Translations under genes and position numbers: made by a program
Assembly (NCBI GenBank): GCA_947038515.1
Contig: CAMQWJ010000005.1
Span: 1-64,000, forward strand
Reading direction: 5' to 3'
Source: an uncultured Fusobacteriaceae bacterium
Lineage (GTDB): Bacteria > Fusobacteriota > Fusobacteriia > Fusobacteriales > Fusobacteriaceae
Length of the DNA: 64,000 nt
Shown here: piece after piece, positions 19,558-27,962 of the stretch
How the letters are laid out: the number at the start of each line of letters is the position of its first letter
Numbering within the stretch: position 1 is the stretch's first letter
Notes under the pieces: model-generated
Databases searched by the model: none
Told to the model about the DNA's origin: nothing
Seen by the model: the letters and a program-made list of their open reading frames with translations, nothing else

Positions 19558-20064
19558 ATGAAGAAAATTGAAAAGCAATTTCTTATAAAAATATTAAAGA
19601 CACTTTTACTTTTAATAGCAGTATTAATAAATATATTTTTTAATGATATAAAGATAATAGGTTCTATAACTGTTGTTTTAGTGATAGTTAATTTGCTCTA
19701 TAATAAATTTTTAATTAAGAATTTAAAAATGTTAAGGGTGTTGCTAATTTTTTATATTTTTACTATAATATTTCAAATACTTTTAAATCAAAATGGTGAA
19801 GTATTATATAAGGTTCATAAATGGTATATAACTAAAGAAGGAGCGATTCAAGGATTACTTAATTTTTTAAGAGTAATTAACTTACTATTGCTTTCTTGGA
19901 TAGCTACTTCATTTAATATTTTTGAAACTAGACTAAATAAATATTCTAGAATAATTGAAAATGTAATATCTCTTATACCAGAAGTAATTGATTTATTTAA
20001 GAAGAAAATGAAAATAAAATGGTTTTTTAGAGACGTTTTAAAAAAAGTTAAAAATAAAATTTAA
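19558..20064 (+). CDS. Small membrane protein, weakly EcfT/CbiQ-like
   Basis: A 168-residue very hydrophobic protein with about four membrane segments and a basic C-terminal tail (KKKMKIKWFFRDVLKKVKNK). The segment EGAIQGLLNFLRVINLLLLSW resembles the EcfT/CbiQ transmembrane family, where an arginine-containing helix follows a G-rich turn, but the protein is much shorter than EcfT (about 260) and the coupling-helix Ala-Arg-Gly motifs were not seen. No ABC ATPase lies nearby. It starts 6 bases after serS, so it is probably co-expressed. Function is not recognised. Confidence 0.6.
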   Translation: MKKIEKQFLIKILKTLLLLIAVLINIFFNDIKIIGSITVVLVIVNLLYNKFLIKNLKMLRVLLIFYIFTIIFQILLNQNGEVLYKVHKWYITKEGAIQGLLNFLRVINLLLLSWIATSFNIFETRLNKYSRIIENVISLIPEVIDLFKKKMKIKWFFRDVLKKVKNKI

Positions 20065-20096
20065 CTTGATATTAATTTTAAAAAATAAATATCAAG
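20065..20096. repeat. 9-bp inverted repeat before the aldolase gene
   Basis: CTTGATATT (20065-20073) and AATATCAAG (20088-20096) are perfect inverse complements around a 14-base AT-rich loop, starting directly after the previous stop codon and ending about 25 bases before the aldolase ATG. There is no T tract, so a terminator is unlikely. It could be an operator or a 5' mRNA structure. Confidence 0.45.
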
Positions 20097-20120
20097 AAAA
20101 AATATAAAAAGGAGAATATT

Positions 20121-21101
20121 ATGGCATATGAGTATAAAGAACTAGGACTTTCAAATACGAGAGAAATGTTTAAAAAAGCTAATTTAGAAGGGTATGCAGT
20201 TCCAGCTTTTAACTTTAATAACATGGAGCAGATGCTAGCAATAGTTGAAGCTTGTGCAGAGATGGGATCACCAGTTATTTTACAGTGTTCTATGGGAGCA
20301 GTAAAATATATGGGGAAAGAAATAACACCTTTGCTTGCAAAAGGAGCAGTAGATAGAGCTAGAGCCATGGGTTCAGATATTCCAATTGCTTTACATTTAG
20401 ACCATGGACCAACTTTAGATTCAGTAAAAGAATGTATTGAAATTGGTTTTTCATCTGTTATGATAGATGCTTCACACCATAGTTTTGATGAAAATATAAA
20501 ATTATCTAAAGAAGTTGTGGAATATGCTCATAAGTTTGATGTTACTGTTGAAGCTGAACTTGGAGTTCTTGCAGGAATAGAGGATGAAGTTTCTTCTGAA
20601 CATCACCTTTTTACAGAACCATCAGAAGTAATTGAATTTGTAAGCAAGACAGGAGTAGATTCTTTAGCGATTGCTATTGGAACATCCCATGGTGCACATA
20701 AATTTAAACCAGGAGAAGATCCTAAATTAAGATTAGATATATTAAAAGAAATTGAAAAGAAATTACCACAATTTCCAATTGTTCTTCATGGTTCTTCTGA
20801 GGTTCCTGCATATTATGCAGATATGATTAGAGAATATGGTGGAGAATTATCAGGTGCTATAGGAATACCAGCTTCTGAGTTAAGAGGAGGGGCTAAGTCA
20901 GGTGTTGCTAAAATAAATGTAGATACTGATGGAAGACTTGCTTTTACTGCTGGAGTTAGAAAAATTCTTGCGACAAAACCTAAAGAATTTGATCCTAGAA
21001 AATATTTAGCAGCAGGTATGGAAGAAATGAAATCTTATTATAAAACTAAAATTGTTGATGTTTTTGGTTCTGAATCAGCATATAAAAAATCTAATAAATA
21101 A
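20121..21101 (+). CDS. Fructose-bisphosphate aldolase, class II
   Basis: A 326-residue zinc-dependent aldolase of glycolysis/gluconeogenesis cleaving fructose-1,6-bisphosphate. Zinc and phosphate motifs are present: HLDHGPT, MIDASHH, the EAELGVLAG segment, GTSHGAHKF and LHGSSEVP. The NVDTDGRLAFTAGVRKILA stretch near the C-terminus is typical of this class II type. A tagatose-bisphosphate aldolase cannot be fully excluded, but there are no tagatose-pathway neighbours. It is followed by a terminator. Confidence 0.93.
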   Translation: MAYEYKELGLSNTREMFKKANLEGYAVPAFNFNNMEQMLAIVEACAEMGSPVILQCSMGAVKYMGKEITPLLAKGAVDRARAMGSDIPIALHLDHGPTLDSVKECIEIGFSSVMIDASHHSFDENIKLSKEVVEYAHKFDVTVEAELGVLAGIEDEVSSEHHLFTEPSEVIEFVSKTGVDSLAIAIGTSHGAHKFKPGEDPKLRLDILKEIEKKLPQFPIVLHGSSEVPAYYADMIREYGGELSGAIGIPASELRGGAKSGVAKINVDTDGRLAFTAGVRKILATKPKEFDPRKYLAAGMEEMKSYYKTKIVDVFGSESAYKKSNK

Positions 21102-21187
21102 AAAAAGGAAATTAGAAAACTATGTAGTAAATATATTCATAAGCACTTCAGCAAGTGAAAGTGTTAATCATAATTCTCTTCTGTTTT

Positions 21188-21222
21188 AAAGAAAGAACTG
21201 TCCCCCGGTTCTTTCTTTTTTT
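21188..21222 (+). terminator. Terminator between convergent genes
   Basis: The stem AAAGAAAGAAC / GTTCTTTCTTT with a GC-rich loop is followed by a T run on the plus strand. The minus strand reads a shorter T-rich tail, so it may act on both the aldolase and the convergent GNAT gene, whose stop is 14 bases away. Confidence 0.82.
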
Positions 21223-21235
21223 ATTTGCTGAAATT

Positions 21236-22519
21236 TTAAACATGTTTATGTATATAATTTGTTTTTTTGATAAAAGAATTTTGAAAAAGTACTAAATTAT
21301 GAGAACTTATTAGATTGATTTTTTCTTCTTTGAGAACTGTAGTAAAATCTTCAACTCCATATAGTAGAGGGGTAAGAGTCTCAATAGAAGAAGAAAAATC
21401 TATTTTTAATTGTTGCTCTTTTAAATGATCAATGGTAATTTTATTAATATTAAGAGATGGATTTTCCAAATTATATATTATATGAAAGTAACCAGTGTTT
21501 TGAAATAAAAAATTATCTTTCACTTGAATAACAATTTCAAAAGAATCAGTATGATTAGTTTTTATAAAGTTATTAAAAAAATCATACAGGGAAAGTTTAA
21601 CGTTGGTAATTCTCATCATTATAAAAGGGGAAATAGTTTTATTATAAATAAATGATTCTTTTAATAGAGATTCTAAATTAGAATGTAGAGGTACTGTAAT
21701 ATTTATTTCCTCATATTGTGGATTAAGTTTAGAAAAAGAATTAATAAAACTAAAGGTTTTAAAAAAAGAATTTTTATTTTGGAAAAAAAAGTTATTTATA
21801 TCAATAATATTTTTAGAAATATTGAGAGAAAAAACTCCAACAACTTGATTTTTTGAGATAATAGTATAGAACGTTCCAGTTTCAAAGTATAGTTCATGTA
21901 AAAATTTAAAGAAAGTTTCTTTTGTCTCTAGTAGAGTACTGTTAAACTTAGAAATGCTTTCTTTATAAAAATTAAAAGACTTTTCAAAATATTGGAAATT
22001 TTCATAAAAACTATTTAAATTATTAAGTTTTGTCAGAGAAAATTCTAAAGGAATAACTTGAAAATCATGACAATCAATAGTTTCAAGAGAAATATTGTTG
22101 AGTTCTATACTTTTAAAATTATATTTTTCTAAAAAATGAGTAAATTGAAAGCCAAATTTTTTATATAGGTCTGGGACAGCAGGGATTAAAAAAATTTCAT
22201 TTTCATCTCGGCTAAAAGAATTTTTTAAACTTTGGATAAGGAGCTGAGAAAAAATCCCTAGATTTCGGTACTCTTTAAAGGTCCCAGCCCCAACAATGAA
22301 ACTTATAGGTTTCAGAGTACCATTAAAATTGTGTATATATGAGTTTTCATTAAGTCCGCTTAATATTTTATTGTTTTCATCAATAAAAAAAAGAAATTTT
22401 GAAATAGAAAAAATATTCTCAAAATAATAGTTTGTATACTCTAAAGAGTCAGAAAAACAATGTAGCCAAAGTTCTTTTGCAGTTTGTTTTTCCAAAGATG
22501 AAAGACCATATTTTATCAT
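21236..22519 (-). CDS. GNAT acetyltransferase, Eis-like
   Basis: A 427-residue protein with an N-terminal GNAT fold: the acetyl-CoA loop is seen in the segment VGAGTFKEYRNLGIFSQLL (about residues 77-95), followed by IPAVPDLYKKFGF, a typical Eis/acetyltransferase_9 feature. The large C-terminal part (about 150-427) is Phe/Asn/Ser-rich and would be the second GNAT-like plus sterol-carrier-like domains of the Eis family. The substrate is unknown. The start lies two bases after the pepA stop, so the two genes form an operon. Confidence 0.78.
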   Translation of the reverse strand: MIKYGLSSLEKQTAKELWLHCFSDSLEYTNYYFENIFSISKFLFFIDENNKILSGLNENSYIHNFNGTLKPISFIVGAGTFKEYRNLGIFSQLLIQSLKNSFSRDENEIFLIPAVPDLYKKFGFQFTHFLEKYNFKSIELNNISLETIDCHDFQVIPLEFSLTKLNNLNSFYENFQYFEKSFNFYKESISKFNSTLLETKETFFKFLHELYFETGTFYTIISKNQVVGVFSLNISKNIIDINNFFFQNKNSFFKTFSFINSFSKLNPQYEEINITVPLHSNLESLLKESFIYNKTISPFIMMRITNVKLSLYDFFNNFIKTNHTDSFEIVIQVKDNFLFQNTGYFHIIYNLENPSLNINKITIDHLKEQQLKIDFSSSIETLTPLLYGVEDFTTVLKEEKINLISSHNLVLFQNSFIKKTNYIHKHV

Positions 22520-22521
22520 AA

Positions 22522-23943
22522 TTAATCCTTGATATAAGAATAAAGCATTTTAACTCCTATACCTGTTCCCCCTTTTTTGTAATACTCCCCATCTTTATCA
22601 ATGGAAGCAGTCCCTGCTACATCCAAATGTACCCAAGGCAGTGATTCACAAAATACTTCTAAAAATGCAGCAGCAGTAGACGCAGATGCTAATCTTCCAG
22701 TACTATTTTTAATAGAGGCTATATCAGATTTTATTAGTTTTCTATATTCTGGATAGATAGGAAGTAACCAATAGTTTTCTTCCCACTGGGATGAAGCTTT
22801 CATGATTTTTTTGAACATTTCTTCTTGGTTTGTAAAAACTCCAGTTGCAGCATTTCCCAATGCAATCATAACAGCTCCTGTTAAAGTGGCAACATCAATA
22901 ATTTCAGACGCTTTTTCAACTTTTGAAATATAAGTCATTGCATCAGCAAGAGTAAGTCTTCCTTCAGCATCAGTGTTAAGAACTTCTATATATTTTCCAG
23001 ACATGGAACCAATAATATCACCAGGTCTATAAGCTTTAGAACCTATGGAATTTTCACAAGCAGCAACAACAGCGATGACATTTTTTTTAAGCTTGTTAGC
23101 GGCAATGGCACACATGGAACCAATGACAATGGCACCTCCACCCATATCATCTTTCATATCAACCATGGAATCAGTGGGCTTAAGTGAAAGTCCACCACTG
23201 TCATATGTAAGTCCTTTTCCAACTAAACCATGTATGTAATCTGAATTAGGGTCACCAAAATATCTCATGACGATCAGATGAGGACGATTTACAGAAGCTC
23301 TTGCAACAGCAAGATAAGCTTCCATTCCTAATTCTTTTATTTGTTCTTCTTCTAAAATTTCTACTTCAAAACCAAATTCTTTACCTTTGGCAATAGTTAT
23401 TTCTGCTAATTTTTTAGGTGTCATAACTTCAGCTTGCTCATTTATAAGGTCTTTGGTAAGAAGAGTAGCATTATTTAAATGAGTGATTTCAGTTAAATCA
23501 ATATTTTTATCTGTAAAAAGTGTTACTTTTAAAAGTGAATCTTCTTTTTTTTCTGAATATTTATCAAATCTATAATTAATATGAGATACGACTTCAGAAA
23601 GTAAATATGGATCAGCAAGTATTTCTTCCTTGGAAGATATAAAAATATCTCCTTTAATAGATTTAAGAGCTTTGTATAAAGTTAATCGATATTCATTTGA
23701 AGAAAAGGTATCTTTTGGACCTGCTCCAATTAAAACCATATTTATAAGTTCATTGTTTTGAAAAAGATTTAAAGATAAAACTTCACCATTTTTTCCTGTG
23801 AAATTATCTTGAGCAATTATTTGTTTCATAAATTCTTTATTGTTATCTGCTACAGACTCACAAATATCAACAGAGTCTTGGAAAAAAATTGAAACATATT
23901 TTGAAAATTTTTGATTAAAATCTTTTGTTACATTAAAGTTCAT
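22522..23943 (-). CDS. pepA: Leucyl aminopeptidase, M17 family
   Basis: A 473-residue cytosolic metallo-aminopeptidase releasing N-terminal residues from peptides. The M17 active-site motifs are intact: GLTYDSGGLSLKP with its metal-binding lysine and aspartates, MKDDMGGGA, and the family signature NTDAEGRLTLADA. The N-terminal macro-like domain covers about residues 1-160. A TGPG-type extra extension is absent; the length is normal. The ribosome site AGGAGG lies before the ATG. Confidence 0.95.
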   Translation of the reverse strand: MNFNVTKDFNQKFSKYVSIFFQDSVDICESVADNNKEFMKQIIAQDNFTGKNGEVLSLNLFQNNELINMVLIGAGPKDTFSSNEYRLTLYKALKSIKGDIFISSKEEILADPYLLSEVVSHINYRFDKYSEKKEDSLLKVTLFTDKNIDLTEITHLNNATLLTKDLINEQAEVMTPKKLAEITIAKGKEFGFEVEILEEEQIKELGMEAYLAVARASVNRPHLIVMRYFGDPNSDYIHGLVGKGLTYDSGGLSLKPTDSMVDMKDDMGGGAIVIGSMCAIAANKLKKNVIAVVAACENSIGSKAYRPGDIIGSMSGKYIEVLNTDAEGRLTLADAMTYISKVEKASEIIDVATLTGAVMIALGNAATGVFTNQEEMFKKIMKASSQWEENYWLLPIYPEYRKLIKSDIASIKNSTGRLASASTAAAFLEVFCESLPWVHLDVAGTASIDKDGEYYKKGGTGIGVKMLYSYIKD

Positions 23944-23980
23944 ATAAAACCTCCTGTATTTATAAAATATATCTGATTTT

Positions 23981-24010
23981 ATAATACCATTTTATATAGA
24001 AGAAAAACAA
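23981..24010 (-). promoter_or_regulatory. Candidate promoter of pepA
   Basis: On the minus strand TTGTTT (24010-24005), an 18-bp spacer and TATTAT (23986-23981), about 40 bases before the pepA ATG. It is back-to-back with the kdsC promoter. Confidence 0.5.
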
Positions 24011-24028
24011 TAGAAAAATAAAAAAATA

Positions 24029-24037
24029 TGGTATAAT
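24029..24037 (+). promoter_or_regulatory. Extended -10 promoter of kdsC
   Basis: TGGTATAAT gives an extended -10 (TG-n-TATAAT). No good -35 is seen, which extended -10 promoters tolerate. Transcription from here would include the hairpin at 24068-24094. Confidence 0.65.
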
Positions 24038-24063
24038 GTACGAGAATAGAAAATTCGAAAAAA

Positions 24064-24103
24064 GGAGAATATAAAAAAGTAAATTTTTTATATTAAAAAT
24101 ATG
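24064..24103 (+). promoter_or_regulatory. Shine-Dalgarno and hairpin controlling the kdsC start
   Basis: GGAG at 24064-24067 is 33 bases from the ATG at 24101, too far for normal initiation. Between them, 24068-24078 and 24084-24094 form a perfect 11-bp all-A/U hairpin with loop GTAAA. Folding would leave six bases (24095-24100) between GGAG and ATG, an ordinary spacing. No other ribosome site is seen in front of the ATG. Confidence 0.6.
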
Positions 24104-24604
24104 ATAAAACTAATAGCTTTAGATGTGGATGGAACCCTAACTGATGGGAAAATATGTGTTGGAAATTTAGAATATGAAACCAAAAATTTTTCTGTTAAAG
24201 ATGGATTGGGAATTGTTGGAGCTATGCAAAACGGAATAAAAATAGCTATAATAACAGGAAAAAAATCGGAAATAGTAAGAAAAAGATGTAATGAGTTGGG
24301 AATAGAAGAGGTTCATCAAAAAATACATAACAAAATAGAAAAATTGAAAGAACTTTGTGTGAAATATGGTATAGAATCAAGTGAAGTTGCATATATGGGT
24401 GATGATTTAAATGATTATTCTGCAATGAAATTTTCTGGATATACTGGAGCTCCTAAAGATGCTGCTGAAGAAATTCTTGAAATTGTTAATTTTATTTCAA
24501 GTAAAAATGGTGGAGAGGGTGCAGTAAGAGAATTTATAGAGACTATCTTAAAACAGCAAGGTCTTTGGGAAAACGTAATAAATGTATATAAAAATATGAA
24601 ATAA
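24101..24604 (+). CDS. kdsC: 3-deoxy-D-manno-octulosonate-8-phosphate phosphatase (KdsC-type HAD)
   Basis: A 167-residue C0-type HAD phosphatase that releases Kdo from Kdo-8-phosphate for LPS inner core. Motif I LDVDGTLTDG (nucleophile Asp8, Asp10), motif II IITGKKS and motif IV GDDLNDYSAM are present, with no cap domain, as in KdsC tetramers. YrbI-like neuraminic acid phosphatases look similar, but the KdsC-style GGEGAVREFIE C-terminus favours this call. Translation initiation seems to need a folded leader (see the site at 24064). The downstream U32 gene follows after 12 bases. Confidence 0.88.
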   Translation: MIKLIALDVDGTLTDGKICVGNLEYETKNFSVKDGLGIVGAMQNGIKIAIITGKKSEIVRKRCNELGIEEVHQKIHNKIEKLKELCVKYGIESSEVAYMGDDLNDYSAMKFSGYTGAPKDAAEEILEIVNFISSKNGGEGAVREFIETILKQQGLWENVINVYKNMK

Positions 24605-24616
24605 AAAGGAGTATTT

Positions 24617-26815
24617 ATGATTATAGTAGCTCCAGCTGGGGATATAGAAAAGTTTTATACTGCTGTGGATGCAGGTGGCGATGAAGTTTATATGGGTTTA
24701 CAAGGATTTGGAGCAAGAAAAAGTGCTAAAAATTTTACAGTAACAGAATATTGTGCAAGTATAGATTATGCACATGAGCGAGGAAGTAGAGTTTTATTAA
24801 CACTAAATACTATTATGATGGACAATGAGATTCCAGCTTTATATTTGACTTTAAAAAAGCTTTATGAAGAAGGATTAGATGCAATAATAGTTCAGGATTT
24901 AGGTATGTTTAAATTTATAAGAGATAATTTTCCAAAAATAGAAATACATGGTAGTACTCAAATGACAGTTTCAAATCATGTTGAGGCTAATTATTTAAAA
25001 GAGCTAGGATTTAAAAGAGTTGTATTATCAAGAGAGCTATCATTTGAAGATATAAAGAAAATTAGAGAAAATACAGATATAGAACTTGAAGTTTTTGTTT
25101 CAGGTTCACTTTGTGTTTCATATTCTGGAAAATGCTATATGAGTAGTTTTATTGGGTCGAGAAGTGGAAATCGTGGAATGTGTGCTCAACCTTGTAGAAA
25201 AAATTATGTAAGTAGTGAGAATGAAAAAGGATATTTAATAAGTCCTAATGACCAACTTATGGGTGCAAAAGAAATAACATTATTAAAGGAAATTGGTGTT
25301 GATTCTATAAAAATAGAGGGAAGAATGAAAGATTCTAACTATGTGTATGAATTAACAAATTATTATAGAGAATTAATAACAGGAATAGATAGAGAGTCTA
25401 GAATTGAAGAACTATTTAATAGAGGTTACTCTAAAGGATATTTTTATAATGATGCGACTCAAATAATAAATAAAAACTATTCATCTAATTTAGGGCAAAA
25501 AGTTGGAGATTTTAGTGGTAAAGAAGTGCTTTTATGTGAAGAACTAAGATTTGGTGATGGAATAATATTTGTTTCTAAAACCTTTGAAAAATTAGGTGGC
25601 ATGTATATTAATAGATTAGAGATAAAAGAAGGAAGAAGTATTGAAAAGACTCCTGTGAGACAAAAAAATGAAGTTATTTTGATGAAAGATGCACCAGTAG
25701 GGTCAAGATACTTATATAGAACTTATTCAAAGGATACTATTGATTCAATATCAAATGAGAAAAAAATAGTTGAAAAAAATATCGAGATAACATGTGAATT
25801 TAAAGGTCAAATAGGAGAATTTCCTACTTTAACTTTTAGTTATATAAATCTATATGGAGACCTTATTGAAGAGAGTATAGTTGGTGAAAAATTAGTTGAA
25901 GAGGCTTCGAAAAAAGCTTTGGAACCAGAAGAAATATTAAATAAAATAAGTGAACTTGGAGAAACTACCTTTGCTTTAAATAAAGAAAAGAGTAAGGTTA
26001 CTTTAGATGGTTCTGTCTTTATTCCTATTTCTATAATAAAAAATATGAAAAGAGATTGTGCTGAAGAATTAATAGAGAAAATTTTAGATGGATACAAAAG
26101 AAAAGTAGAAACTGAAATGATATTTTTAGAAGAAGAAGAAAACAGTAGTGAGCTAGATTCTCAAAAAGAGATTTTATTATCTGCCATTGTAAAAACTAAT
26201 GAGCAAGAAGTAAAAGTTAGAGAGTTGGGAATATCAAAAGTTTACTATAGTGGAGTAAGTATAGTGAAAGAGGGAAATATAGGGAAAGTAAAAAACAGTG
26301 GAAATTTAGCTTATAGTTTCTTAGATCTTGTTAAAAACCCTAATGAAAATTTAACAACTCATTGGACATTAAATATTACCAATAAATATGCAATGGATAT
26401 TTTAGCAAAAAACAGTAAAATAGAAACTGTAATGCTTTCTCCAGAACTTAGTTTTGAAAGAATAAAAAACATAGGAGAAACTAAACTAAAAAAAGGACTT
26501 TTAATTTATTCAAAAGCGAAGATTATGCATATTGAAGCTGGGATTTTAGCTGATAAAACTTTGCTGAATAATGATATGGGTGATAGATTTGTTGTGGAAA
26601 GAAATGAACTAGGGAACACTGAAATATATCTGACAAAAGCTCTTGATATAACAGATCGTATGAAAGAGATAAGAGAATTAAATGTAGATGAAGCAGTGCT
26701 AGAATTTAGAGATGAAAGTTTAGTGGAAATAGAAAATATTATTAAAGGGATTCAAGAAAAAAAGGATCCTGAAAAAGAAAATGCCGGTTATAATTACTGG
26801 AAAGGAGTATTTTAG
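24617..26815 (+). CDS. U32-family peptidase-like protein
   Basis: A 732-residue protein of the U32 (collagenase-like) family. The N-terminal domain (1 to about 330) has APAGDIEKFYTAVDAGGDEVYMG and the family cysteine cluster in GSLCVSYSGKCYMSSFIGSRSGNRGMCAQPC (positions about 165-195), which may bind an Fe-S cluster. A DUF3656-like C-terminal part follows. Family members such as RlhA, TrhP and UbiU/V act in rRNA or tRNA hydroxylation and ubiquinone synthesis rather than proteolysis; the RlhA-like architecture suggests an RNA hydroxylation role here. Confidence 0.87.
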   Translation: MIIVAPAGDIEKFYTAVDAGGDEVYMGLQGFGARKSAKNFTVTEYCASIDYAHERGSRVLLTLNTIMMDNEIPALYLTLKKLYEEGLDAIIVQDLGMFKFIRDNFPKIEIHGSTQMTVSNHVEANYLKELGFKRVVLSRELSFEDIKKIRENTDIELEVFVSGSLCVSYSGKCYMSSFIGSRSGNRGMCAQPCRKNYVSSENEKGYLISPNDQLMGAKEITLLKEIGVDSIKIEGRMKDSNYVYELTNYYRELITGIDRESRIEELFNRGYSKGYFYNDATQIINKNYSSNLGQKVGDFSGKEVLLCEELRFGDGIIFVSKTFEKLGGMYINRLEIKEGRSIEKTPVRQKNEVILMKDAPVGSRYLYRTYSKDTIDSISNEKKIVEKNIEITCEFKGQIGEFPTLTFSYINLYGDLIEESIVGEKLVEEASKKALEPEEILNKISELGETTFALNKEKSKVTLDGSVFIPISIIKNMKRDCAEELIEKILDGYKRKVETEMIFLEEEENSSELDSQKEILLSAIVKTNEQEVKVRELGISKVYYSGVSIVKEGNIGKVKNSGNLAYSFLDLVKNPNENLTTHWTLNITNKYAMDILAKNSKIETVMLSPELSFERIKNIGETKLKKGLLIYSKAKIMHIEAGILADKTLLNNDMGDRFVVERNELGNTEIYLTKALDITDRMKEIRELNVDEAVLEFRDESLVEIENIIKGIQEKKDPEKENAGYNYWKGVF

Positions 26816-27313
26816 ATGAATCATGAAATGGCAAAAAGATTAGGAACTTGGTTTGGTTTAGGAGAAATGAAAAAAGCACCAGGAACCTTTGGAACTTTAG
26901 GTGGAATTCCTATATTTTTAGGGTTAAATTTCTTGAAAAGATTTTTTCCTAATGAAATGCTATATAACTCTTTTTACTTTATATTTTTAATGACTTTTTT
27001 TGCATTGGCAGTGTATGTATCAGATATTTGTGAGCGTGAAATATATAAAGAGAAAGACCCACAAAAAGTTGTTATAGATGAAGTATTGGGGTTTTTGACA
27101 ACTATATGTTTAATAAATCCTAACGGGTTAAAAGAGATTGTTTTAGCTATTGTTTTAGCTTTTATAATATTTAGAATATTAGATATTACTAAAATAGGAC
27201 CTATTGATCGTTCACAGCAATTTGGTAGTGGAGTTGGAGTTGTTCTTGATGATTTTGTAGCAGGAATGATAGGAAATTTCATTTTGATAACTATATGGAG
27301 TATCATAATTTAA
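26816..27313 (+). CDS. pgpA: Phosphatidylglycerophosphatase A
   Basis: A 165-residue inner-membrane phosphatase that converts phosphatidylglycerol-phosphate to phosphatidylglycerol. Family features are the N-terminal TWFGLGEMKKAPGTFGTLGGIP, KDPQKVVIDEVLGF and the FRILDITKIGPIDRSQQFGSGVGVVLDDFVAG signature. The ATG follows the U32 stop codon with no intervening base, so the genes are tightly coupled. Confidence 0.93.
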   Translation: MNHEMAKRLGTWFGLGEMKKAPGTFGTLGGIPIFLGLNFLKRFFPNEMLYNSFYFIFLMTFFALAVYVSDICEREIYKEKDPQKVVIDEVLGFLTTICLINPNGLKEIVLAIVLAFIIFRILDITKIGPIDRSQQFGSGVGVVLDDFVAGMIGNFILITIWSIII

Positions 27314-27366
27314 AGGGGAATAATCCAGATATAAAAAATAGACTAGAAAAAAAAGAGAAATCCCTG

Positions 27367-27393
27367 TATAATGATATAGATAATTTTTTATCT
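27367..27393 (+). promoter_or_regulatory. Promoter -10 and candidate operator of the XRE-cupin regulator gene
   Basis: TATAAT at 27367-27372 (preceded by TG, no clear -35) is followed by the perfect palindrome AGATAA-TTTT-TTATCT at 27378-27393, covering the expected transcription start. This placement is typical of an autorepressor operator, but the binding protein is only presumed to be the product of the next gene. Confidence 0.5.
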
Positions 27394-27408
27394 CGAGAGG
27401 TGTAGAAG

Positions 27409-27951
27409 ATGGGAATTGGTGAAAAAATAAAAGAATCGAGAACTAAAAAAAAGTTTTCATTAAGAGAGCTTGCAGAGATGACAGGGTTATCAGCTAGTTT
27501 TATATCCCAAGTGGAGCAAGAAAAAGCTTCACCATCTATTGAGACATTAAAAAAAATAGCAAACTTACTAAGTGTAAAAGTAAGCTATTTGATTGAAGAA
27601 GAGAGTGAAGAATTAGATATGGTGAAAAAAGATGAAAGACGCTATATCACAAGTGTTGACTCAAATATTAAAATGGCACTATTAACATCTTCTAATGTGG
27701 AAAAACATATGGAACCAATATTATATGAAATAGGTCCTTATGGTGAGAGTGGAAGAGGTTATTATAATCATCAAGGTGAAGAATTTATATTTGTTATAGA
27801 GGGATGTCTTGATATATATCTTGAAGATGAAATACATTCACTAAAATGTGGAGATAGTTTTTATTTTAAATCTAGTAAAAAGCATCGTTTTAAAAATAAT
27901 ACAGATAAATTTACCAAAGCTATTTGGGTAGTTACACCACCAACTTTTTAA
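27409..27951 (+). CDS. XRE-family regulator with C-terminal cupin domain
   Basis: A 180-residue transcription regulator: helix-turn-helix at about residues 6-60 (KFSLRELAEMTGLSASFISQVEQ) and a cupin_2 ligand domain at about 105-180 (YYNHQGEEFIFVIEGCLDIYLEDEI, then GDSFYFKSSKKHRFKN). This PuuR-like architecture commonly senses small metabolites such as polyamines or amino acids and represses neighbouring genes. The likely targets are its own promoter and the fakAB-like gene 11 bases downstream; the ligand is unknown. Confidence 0.9.
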   Translation: MGIGEKIKESRTKKKFSLRELAEMTGLSASFISQVEQEKASPSIETLKKIANLLSVKVSYLIEEESEELDMVKKDERRYITSVDSNIKMALLTSSNVEKHMEPILYEIGPYGESGRGYYNHQGEEFIFVIEGCLDIYLEDEIHSLKCGDSFYFKSSKKHRFKNNTDKFTKAIWVVTPPTF

Positions 27952-27962
27952 GGAGTGAATAA

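Noticed and set aside
21144-21157. CACTT-CAGC-AAGTG small hairpin after the aldolase gene
   Set aside because: A 5-bp stem is expected by chance, and a stronger terminator follows it.
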